DNA of 64,000 bases from Candidatus Iainarchaeum sp. (GTDB taxonomy: Archaea > Iainarchaeota > Iainarchaeia > Iainarchaeales > UBA10219), in assembly GCA_018304425.1 (NCBI GenBank), contig JAGVWE010000002.1, positions 438,437 to 502,436 of the forward strand, read 5' to 3'. Each line of letters starts with the position of its first letter. Position 1 is the stretch's first letter. Below are positions 31,918 to 40,503 of this stretch, one piece after another. The translations under genes and the position numbers were made by a program. The notes beneath the pieces are model-generated. The model had not been told where the DNA came from. It did not search any database and was given only the letters and a program-made list of their open reading frames with translations.

Positions 31918-33483
31918 ATGAACAAGCGCAGCAGTCTGGTCTTGGTCTTGGCCTTGTTCCTGCTGGCAGCCGTCATGAACTACTCCATCCACTACAATTA
32001 CCCCCTGCCCATCCACTCCGACGAATACGACCACCTGGCCATCATCCGCGAAATGGAGGACACCGGCAAGCACACCTGGTACGACCCCTACATCGTCCAG
32101 AAAAGGCACGCCCAACGCAACCTCGAAATAAACTTTGACATCTTCCTCTACGTCTTTGCGGCCCTCACCGGCCTCAACCTCGAACACCTGCCCCTCCTCC
32201 TGCCCATCTTCTTCTCCTTCCTCCTCAGCCTCTCCTCCTTCATCCTCGTGTACGCCCTCACCAAAAGAGACCTGGCCGCCTTCTTCGCCAGCGTATTCGT
32301 GTTCCTGTTGCCCAACAACATAGCCTTCCTCGGCTACTGGTTCCTGGTGCCCATGTCCATCGGCCTCGCCGCCCTCCCCCTGCTCTCCCACGCCTTCCTC
32401 AAGTCCTTCCACTCCTGGCCCTACACCCTCACGCTCTACCTCTTCCTCATCGCCTTGACCTTGACTCATGCCGTCTACACGGCTTCCCTCGTCCCGGCCT
32501 TCCTCTTCTTCCTCTTGTTTTCCCTCCACGAGTTCAAGAACAAGCACAACCTCCTAAAGCTCGCCCTGGGCTGCCTCCTCCTCCTCGGCTTGACCGCTTT
32601 CTTCGTTGAATGGAACCCGGCCAACCCCCTCGAAACCCTGAGCCTCATTGCTTACCTCCTGGTCTGGCCCTATGGCACGCACACCGCCGAATACCCCTTG
32701 ACCAGCTACCTAGGCCCAGTCCTCGGCGCCCTCGCCCTCGCCGGCGCCGCCTACTCCTTGTTCCCCCTCCTGAACCGCTTCCTACCCGCACTCACCAACC
32801 GCTTCCCCCTCCTCCGAAGCGCCCGCCAAACCGTGCACCACGCCAAATACCCGGTGCTCTTCGCCTTGCTCCTCTTCGGCGTGCGCGTCTCCGCCGACTA
32901 CACGGGAACCTGCCTCCTCGGACCCTGCCGGCGCACGGTCCCCGGCCTCGCCATCCTCGTATTCATCCTCGCCGCCCTCGGCTTCTACGCCTTCCTCGTC
33001 TTCCTCAACAAGCTGCTCGTGCGCGTCAGCGAACGCCCCTACCGCATCATGCGAGCCGCCATCTTCCTGCTGGTCCTGGTCTTCCTCCTCCACGAACTCC
33101 TCACCCAACCCTTCCAATACGCCAACGACCCCGTGAAAGGCCTATACTATAACATCGAGTTAAACGAGGTGCCCGCGCTTTCCTGGATCAAGGACTTCAC
33201 GCCCCAGGACACGGTCGTTTTCGCCTTGCCCTGGACCGCGAAAGCCGTTTACCTGCTTTCCGGGCGAAAAGTCGTGGACACCGGGGCCGCAAGGCTCGGC
33301 AACAGCCTTCCCTCCCTCCAAGGAATCGTGAACTTCTTCCTCGTAGACTGCGCGGCCAAAGAAAAGGCTCTGGCCAAATGGCCCAGCGACTTAATCTACG
33401 CCGGCAAAGGCTTCGTGGACTGCCCGAACCTCGACCAAATCCTGAACAGCGGAGGCAATTACGCCTATGTTGAAAACGACTGA
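31918..33483 (+). CDS. Polytopic membrane protein, GT-C glycosyltransferase-like
   Basis: This 521-residue protein has about eleven to twelve membrane helices. The first outside loop contains IHSDEYDHLAIIREM, an acidic DE pair located where GT-C enzymes (ArnT/PMT/AglB-like) keep their catalytic Asp/Glu, followed by multiple hydrophobic helices. The C-terminal 110 residues (KGLYYNIELNEVPALSWIKD; AKAVYLLSGRKVVDTGAARL) form a globular outside domain, also typical. This supports a lipid-linked sugar transferase, but no family-specific motif was recognised. It overlaps the next gene by 17 bp. Confidence 0.7.
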   Translation: MNKRSSLVLVLALFLLAAVMNYSIHYNYPLPIHSDEYDHLAIIREMEDTGKHTWYDPYIVQKRHAQRNLEINFDIFLYVFAALTGLNLEHLPLLLPIFFSFLLSLSSFILVYALTKRDLAAFFASVFVFLLPNNIAFLGYWFLVPMSIGLAALPLLSHAFLKSFHSWPYTLTLYLFLIALTLTHAVYTASLVPAFLFFLLFSLHEFKNKHNLLKLALGCLLLLGLTAFFVEWNPANPLETLSLIAYLLVWPYGTHTAEYPLTSYLGPVLGALALAGAAYSLFPLLNRFLPALTNRFPLLRSARQTVHHAKYPVLFALLLFGVRVSADYTGTCLLGPCRRTVPGLAILVFILAALGFYAFLVFLNKLLVRVSERPYRIMRAAIFLLVLVFLLHELLTQPFQYANDPVKGLYYNIELNEVPALSWIKDFTPQDTVVFALPWTAKAVYLLSGRKVVDTGAARLGNSLPSLQGIVNFFLVDCAAKEKALAKWPSDLIYAGKGFVDCPNLDQILNSGGNYAYVEND

Positions 33484-33871
33484 ATCCAGGCTCATGCTCC
33501 TAACGCTTTCCGCCAGCGCGCTCGCCTACGCCATGAAGTCACACTGGCTCCCGCCCCTCACCGAATTCCAGGCAATCCTCGGCATCTTCCTATCCTTTGT
33601 CCCGGTCGGCTACCAGTTCACGTCCGCGCTCTTCTCCAAAGACCAGCTCTCGTTCCCGGAAAAAACCGCGCTCACCCTCTTCTCCTCCTATGCCATGATT
33701 TCCACGACCTACTTCGCTTCCAGCCTGTTCCTCGGCCTTTCCTTTTCCTTCAAGAACAGCCTCCTCACCGTCAACCTCCTGGCCCTCTTCTTCTACGCGG
33801 CCTACCTCCTGCGCTTCCACCTCAAAAGCCTCCCAATTCCAGCAAAACTAAGAAGCGCCCTCGGTGAATGA
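33467..33871 (+). CDS. Small membrane protein, possible N-terminal half of DUF1616-like protein
   Basis: This 134-residue protein has four hydrophobic helices (LMLLTLSASALAYAM; LGIFLSFVPVGYQFTSALF; LFSSYAMISTTYFASSLFLG; LLTVNLLALFFYAAYLL). The motif IFLSFVPVGYQFTSALFSKD resembles the N-terminal membrane region of archaeal DUF1616 proteins (FxxGY-x-x-x-x-LFP). The start lies inside the upstream gene. The product of the following gene looks like the missing outside domain. Confidence 0.6.
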   Translation: MLKTTESRLMLLTLSASALAYAMKSHWLPPLTEFQAILGIFLSFVPVGYQFTSALFSKDQLSFPEKTALTLFSSYAMISTTYFASSLFLGLSFSFKNSLLTVNLLALFFYAAYLLRFHLKSLPIPAKLRSALGE

Positions 33872-33872
33872 C

Positions 33873-34304
33873 ATGTGGGAAAAAGAAATGTACCTGAACA
33901 AGTCCATCACGGACATCCTGGTATGGATGACCATCGCAGCCTGCTTACTCGCCCTGTTCCTGCTCTCCTCCGCCGGTTCCCCCCGGTACGGTTCGGCCCT
34001 CTACCTCAAGCCCACCAGCTACTCCAACTACGTCAATGACGACACCGTAACCTTCGTCTTCGGCGTCAAAAACTATGAAGCCACTGACATAAATTACCTC
34101 ATCGAAGTAAGGGCCGGAGACTATTTGCTCAAAAAACAGTCCCTCTTCGTGCCACGGCGCCAGCGCCTCGAAAAATCCGAGACCCTCTCCATTGACCCGG
34201 CCAAAACCAGGCTCGTTTACCCCGCCAAGCTACGGGTCATCCTCTCCAAACCCGGTTCCCCCGAAAAACAGGCGGTCTTCTACTGGCTCAAAGAAGCCCG
34301 CTAA
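33873..34304 (+). CDS. Membrane-anchored protein, possible C-terminal half of DUF1616-like protein
   Basis: This 143-residue protein has one span (ILVWMTIAACLLALFLL) and an outside beta-rich domain (SYSNYVNDDTVTFVFGVKNY, then EVRAGDYLLKKQSLFVP), resembling the extracytoplasmic part of DUF1616 proteins, which occur in archaeal surface-glycosylation loci. The ATG at 33873 is preceded at five bases by GGTGA; the in-frame GTG at 33864 would remove that site. It is translated just after the upstream stop. Confidence 0.6.
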   Translation: MWEKEMYLNKSITDILVWMTIAACLLALFLLSSAGSPRYGSALYLKPTSYSNYVNDDTVTFVFGVKNYEATDINYLIEVRAGDYLLKKQSLFVPRRQRLEKSETLSIDPAKTRLVYPAKLRVILSKPGSPEKQAVFYWLKEAR

Positions 34305-34315
34305 CCAAGGCCCGC

Positions 34316-37300
34316 CTAATACTTTTCCCGTTCAAAGTGCAGGGTCAAGTAAAGCAAGACGATTTCAATGATGGCCGTGGCAATGCCGGCCTCGAAGCCG
34401 AACGCCTTGTTGAACACCAGGGGCACGAAAAAGAAGCCGGTGCCGACCCCCAACCGGATTCCCCGCTCCACCGCAATTTCCCGCGGGCTCTTCACGATTT
34501 CCAGTTCCTCCCTGAACAGGGCCTGGCTCCGGTCATATGCCAGCACCATGGAAATCATGGACAGCAACAGCAGCACCATCACCAGCAACGGCATCTCCAG
34601 CACGCGCGGCCCGAACGCCACAGCCGGCAACACCATCAACTGTTTCTGGCTGGCAACCCACTGGGACAACCCGTTAAACTCCTTCCCGGTCGAAAGCGTG
34701 TACTTATACGCTTCCACCCGGTACTTGCCTGATTCCTCAATCCGATACCTCGCCACGCCCCGCTCATCGGTCTGCAGCTTCACCAGACTGCCACTCGGCG
34801 AGACGATGGACACGGTGGCCTGCCTCAAATCCCCCAACAAGGGGTGCGAGACCCGCACGATTTGCTCTTCGCCCACCACGGGCTCGGCCCGCTCAAACGA
34901 AAGCTGCAACGGCAACCCCGAGATGACGGCCTCCGTGGGCCCACAACCTTCATCCGCCTTGCCATTTCCATTGTCGTCCACCCCATTGCCGCAGACCTCG
35001 ACTTCCGCTTCCTCGCAACCCTCGTCCACGTAACCGTTCACGTTGTCATCCAAGTCATTGCCGCAAACCTCTTCCAGGGAAACGGTCTTCGAGACCTCCA
35101 CAACGTTGTTGACTTCATTGCTTTCCTTGTTCTCGTTTTCCGCGTCCACCCACAAATAATACCTGGCTTCCCGCAGCTGTTCCCCGGCATTCACCTTGAA
35201 CGCCAGTTCCCTGGACTCCAGGGGCTGGAGACCATCAACTTTGGCCTCCCCCACGGGCTTCCCCTCCAGGCCGCCGGCGAACAGCGCGGCCTTGAACGGC
35301 CCCACTTCCTTTTCCCCCGAATTGACGACCTCAAACCGCAAGTCATAGTCCTGGTTCTGCAACAACGTTGCGCCCAGCGGTGCCACCAAACCAGCACGCA
35401 AGTCAGCAAAGTCCGAGCCAAACACCTTGACCTCGAATTCCGCTGCATCCTTGAGCCCCGAGTCATCGGTAACCGTCAACCCAACCTTTTTGACGCCAAT
35501 GCCCTTGAAGCTATGCGTGACCCTCGCCCCCCTGATCTTGCCTTCCTCCCCGAAATCCCATTCATAGGAGGCAATGCTTCCGTCATCCGTTGACTCCGCA
35601 GCATCGAACACCGTGCGCAGATTCACATAGGTTTTTTCCTGGGCCCTCGGCCGCGCCCTCGGCTTTATGCCGGCCACGATTCCCTGTTTTGCCGTTCCAT
35701 GAATGCCATCGTTGTCCCTTACCCTCAACCCCACCTCATACTCGCCGATTCTTCCAAACACGTGGGAAACCCTTGCCCCCTCCGCCTTTTCCCCATCCCC
35801 GAAGTCCCATTGGTAGGCCTGGATGCTGCCATCCCGGTCCACCGACTTTTCCGCCGAAAAAGCCACGGCCAACGGCGGCAAGCCTTCCACCTTATCCGCC
35901 TCGACAACCGCCAACGGTTCGTTTCCCACCACCACTGTTTTCTTGGCTTCGTTGACCTGGCCCTCGTTGTCCGTTACCCGCAGCCGCACCTCATACTCGC
36001 CGTTCCCGGCATAGGTGTGCGCGGCCTCCACGCGGTTCGAGGTTGCCCCATCCCCGAAGTCCCATTGGTAGGCCTGGATGCTGCCATCCTCGTCCACCGA
36101 TTTACCGGCGTCAAACGCGATGGTCAAGGGAGCTGCGCCCTTCTCCGCTGAAGCCCTGATTACGGGAGTCGGCTCCCTCCGGCAGACAATCTGCAACGTG
36201 ATCTCCTTGGAATTGTTCTTCGCATCCGCGTCCCGCACATCCTCAATCGACAGGATGAACGTTACCGCCCCACACAACCCAGTGGTATCCAATTCCACGA
36301 CCTGCTGGATGGGCTGCTCCAGCACCAGCACCCGCACGCTGTCCAAGCCGCCAACGCCCTCCTTGTTCACCGCCTTCAGCGTGGCCACGTAAAGCCCCGC
36401 CTCCTTATATGCATGGCTCACCTGGGTCGCCGGCGGTTGGAAGGACACGTCAAAGGTTCCATCCCCGTCAAAGTCCAGCTCATACCGCATCACTTCGCTG
36501 CCCTCCGTCACGGACTTGTCGGCATCAAACACGACGTTCAAGGGCTTCACGCCATAAAACGGCGTGGCCGTCAACACCGCGTTCGGCGGAACCCCACCGG
36601 CAAAAGGCGACTGCAGCCACGCAATCCCCGGACTGCCCCTCAACCGGGCTTTCTCCGCCGCCAAATACCCCACGATGTTCGCATAGTCCACCGCCAGGTT
36701 CGTTATGGGCAACTCAATGGACTTGAATTCCGCCAACGGCTTGTCCTCCGCCCCCTTCAAGTACACGCGCACCGTGAACGGCGAGCTCTTGGCCGCTCCA
36801 AAGTTGTCCACGCTCACGTTCACCTTCACCTTTTCCCCGCTGTTCACCACCAGTTTTTCCGGTGCAGCCGTCTTGATCACCAGGTCGGCTTCCTTGCAGG
36901 TGCCGCAGTCCCCCGAACAATAGGCGGGGGAATTCGGGTTACAGGTCTCGTTCAGGCAAAAATTGTCCCCGCACACGCCCTCCGACTGGATGGTCGTTTC
37001 GCACAAGCCGTTCGTGCACGCGCACACGTTAAACACCGTTTCCCCTTTCGCCGGGAAATCCTGTCCCACCGCGTAATCACAGCCTCCAACGCCCACGCAC
37101 TGGACATCCGACTTGCATTCCACCGCCTGGCAGTCCTGGGCGCAACTGGTCGGGTCTTCCCCGATTTTTTCCTCGCACAAGCCGTCCCCGCACTTAGGCG
37201 GAGCGCAGTCCGAGGGGCAGGAGGCATAGTCCTCGCCATACCGGGAATTGCACAACAAGTCCCCGCACACCGCACAATACTGCGCGCAACCGGTTTTCCC

Positions 37301-37711
37301 CCCATAGGCGTCTGTAATCCACTGGCAGCACTGCATGGTTTCCACGCAGTCGCCAGGACAGTCCAAGACGCTTTCCCCGTCCTCGCACACGCTGTTCCCG
37401 CACACGGGCTTGCAGTCCCCAGGGCAGGTGCCCGACGACTCGCTTCCATCGCATTGGCCGTTCCCGCAACTCACCATCGGGCAGTCGTTGGGGCAGTTCT
37501 TGAACGACTCGTTCTGCTCGCAGGCATAGTTGCCGCAACTGTCCGGCCCGCAATAGCAGGCCTTGGTGTTGGAGTTGCACAACGGAATGCTGTCCGTTTC
37601 TCCCGCACAGGAAACACTCCGGCATTCCTCGTCCGACCGGCAAAAAGCCGTTACACTCGTTGCCAGCACGAAAAACGCAAACGCAACCAACCAAAGCCTC
37701 GGGCCCCACAT
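34316..37711 (-). CDS. Large surface protein with Cys-rich head, PKD and CARDB-like domains
   Basis: This 1131-residue protein has a signal peptide (LVAFAFFVLATSVTA), a Cys-rich region (about 25-275) of CGN-x-x-C-D-x-x-E-x-x-x-x-CPGDC units, a CARDB-like segment (about 275-480), four PKD-type domains (about 385-760, each with YQWDFGDG or a variant: YELDFDGDG, YQWDFGDG twice, YEWDFGEEG), a second CARDB-like domain (about 765-860) and two MopE-like calcium or metal-binding motifs (CGNDLDDNVNGYVDEGC, CGNGVDDNGNGKADEGC). Two C-terminal membrane helices follow. Start ATG 37711 lies about 25 bp from the TATA box; ATG 37717 is an alternative. Likely an adhesive or S-layer-associated stalk. Confidence 0.85.
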   Translation of the reverse strand: MWGPRLWLVAFAFFVLATSVTAFCRSDEECRSVSCAGETDSIPLCNSNTKACYCGPDSCGNYACEQNESFKNCPNDCPMVSCGNGQCDGSESSGTCPGDCKPVCGNSVCEDGESVLDCPGDCVETMQCCQWITDAYGGKTGCAQYCAVCGDLLCNSRYGEDYASCPSDCAPPKCGDGLCEEKIGEDPTSCAQDCQAVECKSDVQCVGVGGCDYAVGQDFPAKGETVFNVCACTNGLCETTIQSEGVCGDNFCLNETCNPNSPAYCSGDCGTCKEADLVIKTAAPEKLVVNSGEKVKVNVSVDNFGAAKSSPFTVRVYLKGAEDKPLAEFKSIELPITNLAVDYANIVGYLAAEKARLRGSPGIAWLQSPFAGGVPPNAVLTATPFYGVKPLNVVFDADKSVTEGSEVMRYELDFDGDGTFDVSFQPPATQVSHAYKEAGLYVATLKAVNKEGVGGLDSVRVLVLEQPIQQVVELDTTGLCGAVTFILSIEDVRDADAKNNSKEITLQIVCRREPTPVIRASAEKGAAPLTIAFDAGKSVDEDGSIQAYQWDFGDGATSNRVEAAHTYAGNGEYEVRLRVTDNEGQVNEAKKTVVVGNEPLAVVEADKVEGLPPLAVAFSAEKSVDRDGSIQAYQWDFGDGEKAEGARVSHVFGRIGEYEVGLRVRDNDGIHGTAKQGIVAGIKPRARPRAQEKTYVNLRTVFDAAESTDDGSIASYEWDFGEEGKIRGARVTHSFKGIGVKKVGLTVTDDSGLKDAAEFEVKVFGSDFADLRAGLVAPLGATLLQNQDYDLRFEVVNSGEKEVGPFKAALFAGGLEGKPVGEAKVDGLQPLESRELAFKVNAGEQLREARYYLWVDAENENKESNEVNNVVEVSKTVSLEEVCGNDLDDNVNGYVDEGCEEAEVEVCGNGVDDNGNGKADEGCGPTEAVISGLPLQLSFERAEPVVGEEQIVRVSHPLLGDLRQATVSIVSPSGSLVKLQTDERGVARYRIEESGKYRVEAYKYTLSTGKEFNGLSQWVASQKQLMVLPAVAFGPRVLEMPLLVMVLLLLSMISMVLAYDRSQALFREELEIVKSPREIAVERGIRLGVGTGFFFVPLVFNKAFGFEAGIATAIIEIVLLYLTLHFEREKY

Positions 37712-37732
37712 TCCCATTCCTTCACTCCCTGC

Positions 37733-37740
37733 CAATATAA
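37733..37740 (-). promoter_or_regulatory. TATA box for the PKD-domain protein
   Basis: The minus strand reads TTATATTG, centred about 25 bp before ATG 37711 (19 bp before ATG 37717). Confidence 0.6.
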
Positions 37741-37788
37741 TGCGTCTCCCCCATTATAATGTTTTTGCCCCGCCCTGTTGCACGCCCT

Positions 37789-39330
37789 TTAAGCGGGTTT
37801 TCCCGTCCCAGTCCGCGCTGCGGCCGCGGGCTCCACACGTTTCTCCTGCTTTATGGGTATGGTAAAGCAAAAGGTAGCCCCCTTGCCCAGCTCGGATTCC
37901 ACCCAAATCTTGCCTCCATGCGCTTCAATCAAGCCCTTGCAGATACTCAGCCCCAGCCCGGTTCCCTTGAATTCCTCGCTGACAGCCGACCTAACCTGGT
38001 AAAACTTCTGGAACAACTTCGGCACTTCTTCCTTGGCGATGCCGATGCCGTTGTCCGACACGCTTACCTGCACCAGTTTCCCGGCCTTTTTGGCCTCTAC
38101 GCGGATCTTCCCCCTTTCCGACGTGAACTTCACGGCATTGTGGATGAGGTTGGTCAACACGCGCATCAACGCATTCTTGTCCGCTTCAATCATGGGCACG
38201 TCCTTTCCAACCTGGATTTCCATGCGCAGCTCCTTTCGGATGGCGAACCCCATCATTTCCTGGACCGCGTTCTTGATTACCTCCCCCACGTTCATGGACT
38301 CGCAATTCAATTGAAGCCGGCCCGATTCAATCCTCGACAGGCTCGACAGGTCCTCGATGAGGTTCTGGGAGAGGCTGATGCTCCTCGAAATGATTTCCAG
38401 GCTCTCGCGTTGCTTGCGGTTCAAGGGCCCGAAATGCTCTTCCAACAACAGCTCCAGGTAGCCCTTGATGGGCGTCAACGGCGTCTTCAACTCGTGCGTC
38501 ATGATGTTGAAGAAGTCCTGCCGCGACTTCTCCTCCTGCTTGAGCTTGGCCAGGGTATCCTTGAAGCCCTGCTCTTCTTCCACCAAGTCGTTCACGTCCA
38601 CGAACAGCAACTGCAACGCCGGGGGATTTCCTGCCAGCACCGAGTAATCGATGCGGTAGGCTCGGTCCTTGCCGTTCTTGGCCTTTACCCGGGCCTCGAA
38701 GCGGCCGCTCTTCCCCTTGGCCAACAGCTCCTGGCCCTGCCCAGGGCCCAGGAAGCCCAGGGCTTCCGCGTTATAGCCCAGCACCTCCGCGTTCGAGTAC
38801 CTGAATTCCTCCAAGAACTCGGCATTCACCGACTCAAACCGGCCCACGCCATCCACCACGGCCATGGCCTCGTTGGCGGCCTCAAACAGTTTCCGGTACA
38901 ATTCCTGGTCAGGAGCCTCTTCCACGGTGCGCGCGATGCCGTGCACGCCCACAATCTTTTCCCCTGCCTTCATGGGCTTCGCGCTGATCTCGATGAACAA
39001 GTGCTTTCCCGCCTTGTCCACCACCGCGGTCTTATGCCCGTACACGGCTTTGCCCTTCAACACCTTCTCCAGTTCCCGCACATCCGACAGCACCCGTTCC
39101 GGCACCAGGATGCGGGTAAAGCTCTTGCCAATGAGTTCCTGCCGCTGGACGCCCAGCCGTTCCTCGGCCCGCTTGTTCAGGTACGTAAAGTTCCCGTTCT
39201 CGTCCAACTCGAAAACCGATTCGGGCGCGTTCTCCAGCAACTCCGCATGTTCTTCCCGTAACCGGGCTACTTCCGCCCGTAACCGCCCGATTTCGGCGTC
39301 CCTCTCCTGCAAGGCTTCCGCTGCCACCAT
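37789..39330 (-). CDS. PAS-domain sensor histidine kinase
   Basis: This 513-residue soluble kinase has no membrane span, so it senses an intracellular cue. It starts with a short coiled coil (5-30), followed by two PAS domains (about 30-145, with [20 protein letters not shown]; and about 145-255, with [19 protein letters not shown]). The phosphoacceptor His279 is in [15 protein letters not shown], then come the N box [13 protein letters not shown]1 [12 protein letters not shown] box LFQKFYQVR and G2 [12 protein letters not shown]. All catalytic boxes are intact. It is divergent from the CheY-like gene, which may encode its partner receiver. The TATA box (39354-39361) is about 27 bp from the ATG. 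Confidence 0.93.
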   Translation of the reverse strand: MVAAEALQERDAEIGRLRAEVARLREEHAELLENAPESVFELDENGNFTYLNKRAEERLGVQRQELIGKSFTRILVPERVLSDVRELEKVLKGKAVYGHKTAVVDKAGKHLFIEISAKPMKAGEKIVGVHGIARTVEEAPDQELYRKLFEAANEAMAVVDGVGRFESVNAEFLEEFRYSNAEVLGYNAEALGFLGPGQGQELLAKGKSGRFEARVKAKNGKDRAYRIDYSVLAGNPPALQLLFVDVNDLVEEEQGFKDTLAKLKQEEKSRQDFFNIMTHELKTPLTPIKGYLELLLEEHFGPLNRKQRESLEIISRSISLSQNLIEDLSSLSRIESGRLQLNCESMNVGEVIKNAVQEMMGFAIRKELRMEIQVGKDVPMIEADKNALMRVLTNLIHNAVKFTSERGKIRVEAKKAGKLVQVSVSDNGIGIAKEEVPKLFQKFYQVRSAVSEEFKGTGLGLSICKGLIEAHGGKIWVESELGKGATFCFTIPIKQEKRVEPAAAARTGTGKPA

Positions 39331-39353
39331 TTCCCGTTCCCTCTAAAGCGTTA

Positions 39354-39361
39354 CTTATATT
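39354..39361 (-). promoter_or_regulatory. TATA box for the histidine kinase gene
   Basis: The minus strand reads TTAATATA-type sequence about 27 bp before ATG 39330, indicating leaderless transcription. Confidence 0.6.
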
Positions 39362-39373
39362 AAGCGGTAGTTC

Positions 39374-39381
39374 TTTATATT
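39374..39381 (+). promoter_or_regulatory. TATA box for the CheY-like gene
   Basis: TTTATATT is centred 43 bp before ATG 39420, predicting a leader of about 15 bases. It is back-to-back with the kinase promoter. Confidence 0.6.
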
Positions 39382-39419
39382 ACTAACACCGCGGAAAACC
39401 CGCCAAAAGGCCTTTACTC

Positions 39420-39776
39420 ATGCCACGCATCCTGGTCGTCGACGATTCCGGTTACACGCGGAGCATGCTCCGTGCCGCCCTCGAAGTCGAGGGCTTCACC
39501 GACATCCTAGAGGCCTCCACCGGCAAGGAAGCCATCCAAAAGTATTCCATCAACAAACCCGACCTGGTGCTATTAGACATCGTCCTCGTCGAAATGGACG
39601 GCATCGAGGTCCTCCGCGCCATCAAGAAAATGGACGCCAACGCCAAGGTCATCATCATCAGCGCCGTCGGCCAGGAAAAATACATCAACGAAGCAAGGGC
39701 CCTCGGCGTGCTCGGCTACATCGCCAAACCCTTTTCCCCCAAGGAGCTTATCACCAAAATCCGCGAAATAATCTGA
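39420..39776 (+). CDS. CheY-like response regulator (receiver domain only)
   Basis: This 118-residue single-domain receiver has Asp8-Asp9 (VVDDSGYTRS), phosphoacceptor Asp53 (LVLLDIVLVEMDGIEVL), Ser/Thr switch (IIISAVGQ) and Lys103 (GYIAKPFSPKEL), all in canonical positions. There is no output domain, so it must act by protein interaction, as CheY does. It lies between the kinase (divergent) and the CheC gene (convergent), suggesting a three-part phosphorelay with CheC as phosphatase. Confidence 0.93.
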   Translation: MPRILVVDDSGYTRSMLRAALEVEGFTDILEASTGKEAIQKYSINKPDLVLLDIVLVEMDGIEVLRAIKKMDANAKVIIISAVGQEKYINEARALGVLGYIAKPFSPKELITKIREII

Positions 39777-39803
39777 ACCCGTTTTCTCCCGCCTTTTCCC
39801 GCC

Positions 39804-40448
39804 CTAGAATATCTTTCCCTTCCGCACCAGCATCCGCCGGTCCAGGGCCTCCAGCAGCGCCCGCAACCCGAGCTCGTCGATGAACAGGATGAACTTGCCT
39901 TCGACCTCTTTTTCGCCGGGCAACAGGAAATCCGTTCCAATCACCAGGCCATACTTGATGTCCGAGTTGATCTGGCCAATCAGTTGCCCGGCGATGGCCG
40001 AGGCATCCAGGACGATCTGCGTGTTCTCCGGGGAAAACTTTTCGTCGAAAAAGTTGGCCAACGGGTTCAGGTACGCGTTGTTGAGGATGTGCGCCAACTC
40101 GATGAAGGTGCTGACATCCATTTCCTCGAGCTTCTTTGGCACCCTGCCGGCCTGCTTGTTCATCAACTCCACCAGAGCCGAAGCGGTTTTCCGCTTGAAG
40201 ATGATGATGAGCACGGCCTTCTTCTGGCTGAAAATCTGGATGGGCGTGCAGGCCAGCACCTCGTGGGGGCCGCCCAGGAAAGAGGTTATCCGTTCAATGG
40301 GAATCAACTGGATGTAGGGCACGGTCAGCTTGACCGGCCGCCCGATGATGGCCGACAAGGTGTTGGTCGCCTTGGCCGACCCAAGGTTACTCACTTCCTT
40401 GAGCGTGTCCTTTTCCATGGGCGTAAGCCGGATGCTTTCCTCTTCCAT
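39804..40448 (-). CDS. CheC-like phosphatase/chemotaxis family protein
   Basis: This 214-residue protein of the CheC/CheX/FliY phosphatase family removes phosphate from CheY-type receivers. The first repeat is KEVSNLGSAKATNTLSAIIG (E-x-x-N-x-G-x-x-x-A) and the second is IELAHILNNAYLNPLANFF (E-x-x-x-I-L-N-N). In the first the E-x-x-N pair is intact; in the second the usual E-x-x-N has become E-x-x-H, which may leave one active centre. ATG 40448 fits the TATA-like element at 40483-40490 and the domain start; longer readings run into the neighbouring gene. Confidence 0.85.
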   Translation of the reverse strand: MEEESIRLTPMEKDTLKEVSNLGSAKATNTLSAIIGRPVKLTVPYIQLIPIERITSFLGGPHEVLACTPIQIFSQKKAVLIIIFKRKTASALVELMNKQAGRVPKKLEEMDVSTFIELAHILNNAYLNPLANFFDEKFSPENTQIVLDASAIAGQLIGQINSDIKYGLVIGTDFLLPGEKEVEGKFILFIDELGLRALLEALDRRMLVRKGKIF

Positions 40449-40503
40449 GCCCAAAACCTTCGGCAATACTAGGTTTTCCCGGTTATTAAACCTGCCTTGT
40501 TCA

